Source: Nostoc sp. 106C (GTDB lineage Bacteria; Cyanobacteriota; Cyanobacteriia; Cyanobacteriales; Nostocaceae). Taken from it: a stretch of 64,000 bases of DNA. A model generated the notes under the pieces. It did no database searches. It saw only the letters and a program-made list of their open reading frames with translations, and was not told where the DNA came from. Below are positions 10,001-15,675 of this stretch, piece by piece. The position numbers and the translations under genes are program-made. The stretch spans positions 62,001 through 126,000 of the forward strand of contig NZ_MTAW01000119.1 in the NCBI RefSeq assembly GCF_002154725.1, given 5' to 3'. Position 1 is the first letter of the stretch. Each line of letters opens with the position of its first letter.

Positions 10001-10339
10001 ATGGCAAGGACTAGCACGACCTGGGACAGTGGTAGCAGATGGCAGCATGGCGAAACTAAAACTATCCGCGTACCCATTGCCCTAGAAATACCAGTGATGG
10101 ATTATGCTAGAGCGATTGACTCACATAATGGAGGCGATATCTCCCAGCGCGCGGGGGATATTTTTTTGATTTTGCAAGTAATCGAAAAGTACATTGATTA
10201 CAAGCGTACCAACTACCACCCGAATCAAAATTCCAGAGAACTGGACATTAATACTCGTGCCTGGGATGAGTTGCGGAAGTTTAAGAAGCTGCTACAAGAG
10301 AATCCAGAAGCGCTAGGACTTACGCCAGGAGCAAATTAG
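10001..10339 (+). CDS. Hypothetical mobile-element protein, 112 aa
   Basis: The product begins MARTSTTWDSGSRW with a following GETKTIRVP, then a predicted helix ending in YKRTNYHPNQNSRELDIN and a C-terminal WDELRKFKKLL. Proteins of this look recur in cyanobacterial plasmids and islands; their function is unknown. Residues about 46-55 (DISQRAGDIF) are encoded by a palindrome that also exists outside genes at 9127, which looks like an in-frame insertion. The 3' end overlaps the convergent gene at 10313-10972 by 27 bases. Confidence 0.6.
   Translation: MARTSTTWDSGSRWQHGETKTIRVPIALEIPVMDYARAIDSHNGGDISQRAGDIFLILQVIEKYIDYKRTNYHPNQNSRELDINTRAWDELRKFKKLLQENPEALGLTPGAN
10137..10167 (+). repeat. Palindrome copy 2, inserted in frame in a gene
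   Basis: ATATCTCCC (10137-10145) and GGGGGATAT (10153-10161) plus T-run repeat the element at 9127-9157, with two base changes in the loop. Flanking DNA is unrelated. The reading frame of the 112-residue protein passes through it without a stop, although it has terminator form. Confidence 0.65.
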
Positions 10340-10972
10340 ATTTTCAATCTCTGTGGGCGATTCCCCATCAGCGATCGCACTTTCAACCTCAGATTTTCGA
10401 TTTTTGGCGATCGCACTCTCAACCGAGCCAATGTAGCGGCGGTGAATTTTTCGCCCGAGCATCCAGGCATAACGGTAATACCAATACTTGTTACCTTCAC
10501 GCTGTACCCAGTACTTCTCTACCCAATGGGTTTGCTTATCGTGTTGGTGAGCAGATTTTTTAGTATTAGTGGTAACTTGCTCACCAACAAGAGAATTTAC
10601 GGTATTGGGTTTAGTATCACTCTCTACTTGCTCACCAACACGTAATCGCCACTCGTACCAGGCTTGCTCATACTCAGCGAGATTTTGGTAATCGTCCGGA
10701 TCGGGCGGTTCGTTGCTGTCATCGTAGAAAATTGTCAGCTGATCGCCGTCTGCCTTGTGTGGCACTTCCCCGAAATCAGCAGGATTCCACCGATCGTCAG
10801 AAAAACACTCCTGAGATGATGGGCACTCAGGAGCAGAGGAATTATCTACCTTTTTACTGGCTAATTGATGGTCAAATGTATCATGTTTATCCCAAGCACG
10901 GTCATATACAGGGGCAGCCGCAACAGGAGCGATCGCGTCCAAATTAAACAAAGTTAGCTGCTCAGGACTCAT
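10313..10972 (-). CDS. Hypothetical island protein with Trp/Tyr-rich motif, 219 aa
   Basis: The N-terminal 100 residues are acidic and low in order. Residues 148-185 hold a dense aromatic and basic motif (HWVEKYWVQREGNKYWYYRY, then GRKIHRRYIGS) of the type found in cyanobacterial mobile-element proteins that may bind DNA. The C-terminus has two similar AIA-K/D segments. The start ATG overlaps the stop of the upstream gene (ATGA, 10969-10972), showing translational coupling. No enzyme motif is visible. Confidence 0.6.
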   Translation of the reverse strand: MSPEQLTLFNLDAIAPVAAAPVYDRAWDKHDTFDHQLASKKVDNSSAPECPSSQECFSDDRWNPADFGEVPHKADGDQLTIFYDDSNEPPDPDDYQNLAEYEQAWYEWRLRVGEQVESDTKPNTVNSLVGEQVTTNTKKSAHQHDKQTHWVEKYWVQREGNKYWYYRYAWMLGRKIHRRYIGSVESAIAKNRKSEVESAIADGESPTEIENLICSWRKS

Positions 10973-11169
10973 GACTCACCCCCACGGCGGTGAAACGGGA
11001 CTATGGAGTGAGTAACTGTCTCGGACAATTCTTTGAGTGCAGCTGACCAAGCCAGGGTAAAAGCTACTGGCATCTGTTGAAAGTCAACTTCATCAATGAA
11101 TCTTCTGCGAATCCAGTTTTTGAAAATTTCCACCTGTTGGTGGTCGAACAAGTAGTGTGAATCATTCAT
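10969..11169 (-). CDS. Small hypothetical protein, 66 aa
   Basis: The product (MNDSHYLFDHQQVEIFKNWI...) is helical with a basic FKNWIRRRF segment. AGGAGATTC precedes the start on the minus strand, a good ribosome binding site. It is coupled by a 4-base overlap to the 219-residue gene downstream. No family is recognised. Confidence 0.55.
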   Translation of the reverse strand: MNDSHYLFDHQQVEIFKNWIRRRFIDEVDFQQMPVAFTLAWSAALKELSETVTHSIVPFHRRGGES

Positions 11170-11229
11170 AATGTGAATCTCCTTTGAATAGTGCGCCGCT
11201 TTTCGCGGCTATTTTTTTCTCATTGGGTT

Positions 11230-12135
11230 TTAGGAATAATCTCTAGGGATGTTCTGTGGTAATAAATTGCCCAAGATATTGAAAAAGTCTTCAACTTTAT
11301 CCGGCCAAGTGAAGTACCAACATTCGCGTAAGCACTTAATTAACCAACCTTGAGGATTAGAAATAATTGGTTTGCCATTGCCGCGCTTTTCAAATCCACC
11401 AGCTTTAATGAAGTGTTTTATAGCTAGTTCAACTTCTTCAATCTGATAAGAGAATAGTTCTTGAGTGCCTGTCGTATGGGGATGGTAATAAATCCCATAG
11501 TCAGCACAAATTTTTAATATGTCGTAGCGTCTTTCTAATTCTTGGTATTGTTCACTTGACCATTGCTCTAAAGAAGCCTTGATTTCAGCAATGGAAAGGT
11601 TAACAGGTATTTTCGTAATAGGTGGTTGATAACCGTATTGTTCGCAGAGTTTAACTACCTCAAGTATCTTCCCTAACTCTTCACGTTCGCTCTCAGATAT
11701 CTTAGGAATATAAGTGTTGTTGTTGTTAACCCCGTCCCTTACTGATTGGTCGTTTGAGGTGGTTAAATCGCAAGACGAGTTGCAGTTTTGCAAGTGATTT
11801 TGCGAATTTTTTTTACGTGGTTTTAACCAGTCAAAGGGTCTTAAAACTATTCTGTAAGCTGTACTACTGAACTCTTTGATTACTTGGATTATTCTATGGT
11901 TTATCAGCCATTTGAAGCGCTTCTTGAGCCACCACCGAGCAAATTTAGTACCACGGTGTTTAGTTACAAATTGCTCAAACTCTTCTAAATCAATTTCTAT
12001 TTGTGTACCGATTTTTCCTTGTAATGCTATCCATTCCCACAGTGCTTGAGTCAATGGAATTGTGTTCTGTTCTAGGAAAAATGCGAGTTCTTTTTCTGTC
12101 CTGGGTGACAGAGTTTTTGATGCTTTTAATGTCAT
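11230..12135 (-). CDS. Winged-helix protein, possible replication initiator
   Basis: Residues 10-105 look like a winged helix-turn-helix region, with a basic helical stretch (RGTKFARWWLKKRFKWLINH) followed by IIQVIKEFSSTAYRIVL, which could be the wing. A low-complexity Asn/Ser linker spans about 110-140. Residues 145-290 are helical, with a C-terminal ISNPQGWLIKCLRE motif that recalls the end of DnaD-like or plasmid and phage replication proteins. Four 21-bp iteron-like repeats lie 1.1 kb away at 13204-13287. A replication role is therefore reasonable but inferred. It could also be a transcription regulator of the element. Confidence 0.5.
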   Translation of the reverse strand: MTLKASKTLSPRTEKELAFFLEQNTIPLTQALWEWIALQGKIGTQIEIDLEEFEQFVTKHRGTKFARWWLKKRFKWLINHRIIQVIKEFSSTAYRIVLRPFDWLKPRKKNSQNHLQNCNSSCDLTTSNDQSVRDGVNNNNTYIPKISESEREELGKILEVVKLCEQYGYQPPITKIPVNLSIAEIKASLEQWSSEQYQELERRYDILKICADYGIYYHPHTTGTQELFSYQIEEVELAIKHFIKAGGFEKRGNGKPIISNPQGWLIKCLRECWYFTWPDKVEDFFNILGNLLPQNIPRDYS

Positions 12136-12234
12136 AATGAGAGTAGAGATTTTGATGGTTTGCCTCTTAGTAGCTGGTAACTCTAGGAGGCATTTTAATT
12201 TTTTATGTATTAAAAATCAGGTTGTTAGCTGTTA

Positions 12235-12459
12235 CTAAGAGCCATACTCATAGCCATACTTTTCCTCAAAATAATCTGCACATTCTCGCCAACACCAACC
12301 CCCGAATTCAATCTGTGAGGGTTTTAACATCATTTCTAAAAGCAGTTCTCTGTCAACAATTTGTGGCTCATTAAGTCCAAGGTCTGGGGCGTATACCCAG
12401 ATTAAGTAGTTTGCTTGGGTGTATTTCTTTGGATCGAGGAAATCGGGGGAATTAGTCAT
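12235..12459 (-). CDS. Small hypothetical acidic protein, 74 aa
   Basis: The product ends in WRECADYFEEKYGYEYGS and has no recognised family. Its start codon lies inside a tandem GTCATTN heptamer array (12455-12482), so the first codons (MTNSP) derive from repeat sequence. This makes the exact start uncertain. It lies between the replication-like gene and the RHH locus on the same strand. Confidence 0.5.
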   Translation of the reverse strand: MTNSPDFLDPKKYTQANYLIWVYAPDLGLNEPQIVDRELLLEMMLKPSQIEFGGWCWRECADYFEEKYGYEYGS

Positions 12460-12482
12460 TGGTCATTGGTCATTAGTCAACG
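12455..12482. repeat. GTCATTN heptamer array
   Basis: Four 7-base units run in tandem: GTCATTG, GTCATTG, GTCATTA, GTCAACG. Related units GTCAATG, GTCAATA, GTTATTG, GTCATTA occur at about 13172-13199. Short tandemly repeated heptamers are known from heterocystous cyanobacteria. Confidence 0.7.
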
Positions 12483-12553
12483 GCGATCGCACTTTGAGGT
12501 GAGGGGCGATGCACCCATTAAAAACCGCCCTCACCCATGCGGGCAGGACGGTT

Positions 12554-12756
12554 TTACTTGACTTGTATTACGTCATCTCCAGTCTTTTCGCGAGCCACCA
12601 GGTGATAAATGTCGCTTTTTATCTGGTTTGACTCTTCCTTAAATTCATTTTCAGCTTCTTCACTTTCTCCCAGCCGCGCCCTTAGCCGAGCTTGGTGAGA
12701 ATGCACGTATTCTAAATGCCGCTTTTCCAGGGCTTCCAGGCGCTCTAGGATTTTCC
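12554..12756 (-). CDS. Coiled-coil extension read in the -1 frame of the RHH gene
   Basis: Downstream of the RHH stop, the -1 frame continues for about 67 codons with convincing protein sequence: ILERLEALEKRHLEYVHSHQ, then a charged helix to VIQVK. It has no ATG of its own near the junction. The RHH frame reads CTG GGA AAA TCC TAG, so the heptamer G-GGA-AAA (12751-12757, minus strand) could slip by -1 and join the RHH domain to this coiled coil, giving a fusion of about 130 residues. Alternatives are transcript slippage, a lost base in the A-run, or independent initiation. Confidence 0.5.
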
Positions 12757-12942
12757 CAGCAGTTGTGTCTCTGACTGTGGCAAGCTTCCAATCGGTATTT
12801 CCCCTGTTGCTATCTTCTCCACTAGCGCTGATCTTGTTAGTCCCATCGCTTTGGCTCTTTTCTGCAACTCCTCCCATGCGCTTTGACTCAGCTTGAGTCC
12901 CACTGTGGTTACGTCTTCTGCCGATTTCTTTGGTCTTGCCAT
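12745..12942 (-). CDS. Ribbon-helix-helix DNA-binding protein, 65 aa
   Basis: MARPKKSAEDVTTVGLKLS followed by two helices (AWEELQKRAKAMG and TRSALVEKIATG) fits a ribbon-helix-helix (CopG/Arc-like) repressor. It would act as a dimer on direct or inverted repeats and often represses its own promoter. Matching sites lie upstream at 12973-13031. The start ATG at 12942 has no ribosome binding site at normal distance: the strong GGAGG (12962-12966) is 19 bases away and better spaced for an out-of-frame ATG at 12955. The stop at 12745-12747 directly follows the slippery-looking heptamer GGGAAAA. Confidence 0.72.
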   Translation of the reverse strand: MARPKKSAEDVTTVGLKLSQSAWEELQKRAKAMGLTRSALVEKIATGEIPIGSLPQSETQLLGKS

Positions 12943-12972
12943 TTACGCTATCCATGCATTTCCTCCATTTTA

Positions 12973-13031
12973 CATGAGCAGAATAATTAAGCATGAGCAA
13001 AATGCTTGACAAGAGTTCTGCTCATGCTTAA
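12973..13031 (-). promoter_or_regulatory. Promoter and operator of the RHH gene
   Basis: On the minus strand, TTGTCA (13006-13011) and TAATTA are separated by 17 bases, a good -35/-10 pair. The region is covered by ATTAAGCATGAGCA (12987-13000), which is perfectly inverted as TGCTCATGCTTAAT (13019-13032). CATGAGCAGAA (12973-12983) is also inverted as TTCTGCTCATG (13016-13026). A looser copy GCATTAGCAAAATAC lies at about 13050. Repeated CATGAGCA boxes overlapping a promoter suit autorepression by the RHH protein. Confidence 0.65.
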
Positions 13032-13203
13032 TATACATTATGTATTCTGCATTAGCAAAATACTTTTTTTAACTCCCCCACGCCTAGACCTTGCGTGTGT
13101 TCCGGAGCAACTCACCCGCGCCACTGCCAAAGTGCCCCGGCGCGGAAACACCCTAAGTCAAAAGTCCAGAGTCAATGGTCAATAGTTATTGGTCATTAGC
13201 GCG

Positions 13204-13300
13204 GAGTTAACTGCGTAATCATCGGAGCTAACTTCGTAATCATCAGAGTTAACTGTGCAATGTTCGCAGTTAACTATGTAATGTTCGCAGTCAAATAGCG
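13204..13300. repeat. Four 21-bp iteron-like repeats
   Basis: Tandem units occupy 13204-13224, 13225-13245, 13246-13266 and 13267-13287, with a partial fifth from 13288. The common pattern is AG(T/C)TAACT-N-(C/T)G(T/C)AAT followed by (C/G)(A/T)TC. The 21-bp period is two helical turns, as in plasmid iterons that bind replication initiators. No spacers occur, so this is not a CRISPR array. A replication-like gene sits at 11230-12135. The rest of 13032-13533 shows no gene longer than 17 codons. Confidence 0.65.
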
Positions 13301-13476
13301 CTTTCGCTTCACCCGGCGCTGCACAGTCATGCTGTCTCGTTGGAGGTATAAATTTAGACGCTAATCTTTATCTCTCAGTTTGCGATTCAAAATCAAACCA
13401 TGATTCGCCAGTGGTTACTACTGGCGCTTTCCTCCACCTGGGGGAGCTTGTAATCTACAGACGCAATTGAGAAACA

Positions 13477-13513
13477 CCAGCGCTGGCTGGTAAAGCTTGC
13501 GCTGGCCTTTTTT
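13477..13513 (+). terminator. Terminator or attenuator before the 62-aa gene
   Basis: CCAGCGC (13477-13483) pairs with GCGCTGG (13499-13505), and CCTTTTTT follows at 13506-13513. This has factor-independent terminator form for the plus strand. It lies only 20 bases ahead of the start at 13534, so it may attenuate that gene. A further hairpin CGCCAGT/ACTGGCG lies at about 13407-13427. Confidence 0.5.
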
Positions 13514-13533
13514 GAAAAATTGGAAATTAAATT

Positions 13534-13722
13534 ATGACTTACCGCGCCGACCTCAAGCCGTGGGGTGTTTTTCGCTGTGAATCCACAGTTCAGAATGTCT
13601 GCGTTAATCGTTTTCGCGCTCGTTCTGACGCCGAAGCCTACATGAGCATTTTACGCGGGCTAAATCCTGGTGTCAGGTTTGAGGTGGTTTTCGATAAACC
13701 AGTTGAGGTTTCACAAGGATAA
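13534..13722 (+). CDS. Small hypothetical protein, 62 aa
   Basis: The product (MTYRADLKPWGVFRCESTVQ...) has the look of a compact alpha/beta domain: WGVFRCE strand, NRFRARSDAEAYMSILRG helix, then a FEVVFD strand. Such proteins recur in cyanobacterial mobile DNA. The family is not named to my knowledge. A HIP1-built hairpin follows the stop at 13730-13768. Confidence 0.55.
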   Translation: MTYRADLKPWGVFRCESTVQNVCVNRFRARSDAEAYMSILRGLNPGVRFEVVFDKPVEVSQG

Positions 13723-13729
13723 CTCACTC

Positions 13730-13768
13730 AAAAGCGATCGCGCTTTTTTTGGGAGTGCGATCGCTTTT
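13730..13768. terminator. HIP1-built hairpin after the 62-aa gene
   Basis: AAAAGCGATCGC (13730-13741) and GCGATCGCTTTT (13757-13768) form a perfect 12-bp inverted repeat with a 15-base loop. The stem is made from two HIP1 octamers, and A and T runs flank it, so it could end transcripts on either strand. Confidence 0.6.
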
Positions 13769-13802
13769 GATTCAAACACGTCAAACGTGTACAAGGTAAA
13801 TT

Positions 13803-14150
13803 ATGCAGCTTAAAAGTATCAGTTACAAACGAGTTTTAAACCTAGGGAATTACGAAAATAAGCACCTGGAGTTGTTTGCAGAAGTAGCGCTAGGTGAAGA
13901 TGAAAATGCTGCCATTTTGGAACTGATGGAATTGGTAGAGCGTAACATCCGTTCCCAGATTGGTAAGCAATTCCAGAAAGAGATTTTGGATTTAGAAGCC
14001 CAAAGAAACAAGTTATCTGACGAGGTTTATTACCTCAAGCAAGAGCTAATCAAGCTTGGAAAAATCAAGGATGAACCAGCAAAGGAGGATAACCCCGATA
14101 TCCCTTTTGAGACTGGGGGTACTGCAAGTAGCGACCCCGGCAATTTTTAA
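13803..14150 (+). CDS. Hypothetical coiled-coil protein, 115 aa
   Basis: Residues 1-35 are beta-like (MQLKSISYKRVLNLGNYENK) with an acidic following segment. Residues 45-90 are a coiled coil (LDLEAQRNKLSDEVYYLKQE). The C-terminus is acidic and flexible. The start resembles that of single-strand-DNA or plasmid maintenance accessory proteins in cyanobacteria, but I cannot name a family. It is flanked by HIP1 hairpins on both sides and so is probably a single-gene transcript. Confidence 0.55.
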   Translation: MQLKSISYKRVLNLGNYENKHLELFAEVALGEDENAAILELMELVERNIRSQIGKQFQKEILDLEAQRNKLSDEVYYLKQELIKLGKIKDEPAKEDNPDIPFETGGTASSDPGNF

Positions 14151-14157
14151 CTAATTT

Positions 14158-14199
14158 TTTTGCGATCGCGGTTTTTGGGAGAAGAGCGCGATCGCAAAA
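14158..14199. terminator. HIP1-built hairpin after the 115-aa gene
   Basis: TTTTGCGATCGCG (14158-14170) and CGCGATCGCAAAA (14187-14199) form a perfect 13-bp stem around a 16-base loop, starting eight bases after the stop codon. The form parallels the hairpin at 13730. Confidence 0.6.
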
Positions 14200-14237
14200 G
14201 CTCAACCCAACTTAGCTATTGGATTCAAGCCTGAACC

Positions 14238-14483
14238 ATGCACACCATAATATCAGTTCCCACCGTGTTCACTTGCAAAACCCCCGGTTCCGGATGGATA
14301 AATTTGGCCCAAATTCGCCAACTGCAATTTTCACCAGCCGGTGAGACTTTCAATGACGATTTAGTAGTCATCACCTGGGTTAACGGCGATAGTCAACCCT
14401 TTCAAGGTGAAGATGCTACAGCCATTCTCCAAGCTTGGCAGGATGCCCAAGACCGTTGTAATTGCACACCAGAGAAATTATGA
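14238..14483 (+). CDS. Small hypothetical protein, 81 aa
   Basis: The product (MHTIISVPTVFTCKTPGSGW...) contains an INLAQIRQLQF segment, then VVITWVNGDSQPF and a C-terminal helix ATAILQAWQDAQ. It reads as a small beta sheet followed by a helix. Its stop overlaps the start of the next gene (ATGA, 14480-14483), so the two are coupled. Unnamed family. Confidence 0.55.
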   Translation: MHTIISVPTVFTCKTPGSGWINLAQIRQLQFSPAGETFNDDLVVITWVNGDSQPFQGEDATAILQAWQDAQDRCNCTPEKL

Positions 14484-15136
14484 CTAAACATGATACCTGG
14501 GTGAAATTAAAACCCGGCAATCCTTATGAGCCAATTCTGGATTTATTCCCAGATGGCATGATTCCCATGCGCGATCCGTTCCCGCTTGAGCTATCAGCCG
14601 ATGCAAAAGTAGCTTTGATGATCATTGATTTAGAACGCCTCAGCAGTGTTCAAGCAATTGCACTCGCTCAAATTATCGCTCGCCATCGCGGCGCAACCCC
14701 AACTGAAGTTGCAGCCGAGGCAGCTTCCAAAGGTGGCTTTGCGATGAATTACCACTGGGTAGAATCAATGGCTTGTGGCCCCGAAGGTTTCCAGCGAGGT
14801 AAGGAAATGGCTGATTTCTTAGAAAGAAGAACTCAACCACTATCAACCGAAGCTTGGCAAGAATTTTACGACGACCAACACCAACGGTGGATCTCAGGTA
14901 ACGAGGAACCACAACCAATTAATTCAGTTGAAGATATCGACCCCCGCCTGCGAATGGACGGTCAGGAAGAAGCATTGGAACAAAACCGAATTAATCAAAT
15001 GCTTAGTGGTTACTCACTTTTTGATATGTTAACTGGTCGGGCAATGGTGGATATTCTCAATGCAACTGACCCTGATAACAATTATTCACTTGTGGGTTGG
15101 GATGAAGTAGATGAGGATGATGACATTTATGAATAG
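14480..15136 (+). CDS. Hypothetical island protein, 218 aa
   Basis: I use the ATG at 14480, which overlaps the upstream stop, rather than a TTG at 14462. Residues 35-75 are helical (AKVALMIIDLERLSSVQAIA) and hydrophobic but not clearly membrane spanning. The C-terminus is very acidic (DEVDEDDDIYE). There is no catalytic motif. It overlaps the next small gene by eight bases; the three genes 14238-15365 form a coupled operon. Confidence 0.55.
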   Translation: MTKHDTWVKLKPGNPYEPILDLFPDGMIPMRDPFPLELSADAKVALMIIDLERLSSVQAIALAQIIARHRGATPTEVAAEAASKGGFAMNYHWVESMACGPEGFQRGKEMADFLERRTQPLSTEAWQEFYDDQHQRWISGNEEPQPINSVEDIDPRLRMDGQEEALEQNRINQMLSGYSLFDMLTGRAMVDILNATDPDNNYSLVGWDEVDEDDDIYE

Positions 15137-15365
15137 TGAAAATTCAGAAATTGAAAATATTCCCCAACCAGATCCAGCATGGGATTACTACATTCTTTGG
15201 CATTCATTACATCATATTAAAGCCAAAATTAATGCTGCTTTAAAGCTCATAGCAAACAACGAGGATGCAGACTCTGAAATAGACGAGCAGATAAGAATTT
15301 TGCTTAATCCAACTTCTGAAAAGCTAACAGAAATTGTTGAGCAATTAGCTTATGACGATGACTAA
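15129..15365 (+). CDS. Small acidic hypothetical protein, 78 aa
   Basis: I chose the ATG at 15129 (MNSENSEIENIPQPDPAWDY), which overlaps the upstream gene by eight bases; further in-frame ATGs at 15114 and 15117 would only add residues read out of the neighbour. The body is helical with an acidic middle. It is the last gene before the structured non-coding region at 15378. Function unknown. Confidence 0.5.
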   Translation: MNSENSEIENIPQPDPAWDYYILWHSLHHIKAKINAALKLIANNEDADSEIDEQIRILLNPTSEKLTEIVEQLAYDDD

Positions 15366-15377
15366 CCGCCTGATGAT

Positions 15378-15648
15378 GGCTACCTGACACAGTAGCCGAA
15401 ACGGTGGGCAATACGTCCCACCGTCGCGGATTGTGTCCACAGCAATCCGCCCCACTGTTTTAGGAAGTGGGGCGTTAAAACTGAATCGCACGCCTATTTT
15501 TTGGGGTGTTGTGATCTTCAAGCGCACCAATCCTAAGGCTACCGGGTTAAACCCAGCGTTAAGAGTGAATCGCGCCCTTCTATTGATGGGGTGTTAGGGG
15601 ATTCAAGCGTCAAAACTGGGCTTTTAAATTTTCGTGGTGGCACACGAA
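15378..15648 (+). ncRNA. Structured non-coding region, bridge-RNA-like candidate
   Basis: The interval is packed with perfect inverted repeats: GGCTAC/GTAGCC (15378-15397), ACGGTGGG/CCCACCGT (15401-15424), GCGGATTG/CAATCCGC (15426-15450), CGCCCCACT/AGTGGGGCG (15448-15474) and TTCGTG/CACGAA (15631-15648). Between them lie two related units of about 53 bases, 15472-15524 and 15556-15609, each starting GCGTTAA, containing TGAATCGC, then GGGGTGTT, and ending TTCAAGCG, with different loops. It ends 28 bases before the IS110-like gene. IS110-group elements encode a bridge RNA with two guide loops upstream of the recombinase. This region matches that layout, but expression and guide pairing are inferred. 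Confidence 0.55.
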
Positions 15649-15675
15649 TAGCAAACCCCAATTATCAGCAGAACC

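Noticed and set aside
12757-13012. N-terminal part of the 152-codon minus-strand frame as a protein of its own
   Set aside because: It is the alternate frame of the RHH gene with low-order polar composition; only the part after the heptamer looks like protein. The ribosome site at 12962 is reported as a finding instead.
13204-13300. CRISPR array
   Set aside because: Units are 21 bp and directly adjacent with no spacers.
13407-13457. 17-codon frame MIRQWLLLALSSTWGSL
   Set aside because: It starts within a 7-bp hairpin and has no ribosome site; too short to support as a gene.
15345-15530. Minus-strand 61-codon frame over the hairpin region
   Set aside because: It overlaps perfect stems and reads as reversed structural RNA; no ribosome site or known family.
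15378-15540. tRNA or group II intron in the hairpin region
   Set aside because: No cloverleaf with a T-loop GTTCRANYC or CCA, and no intron domain V/VI pattern could be made.
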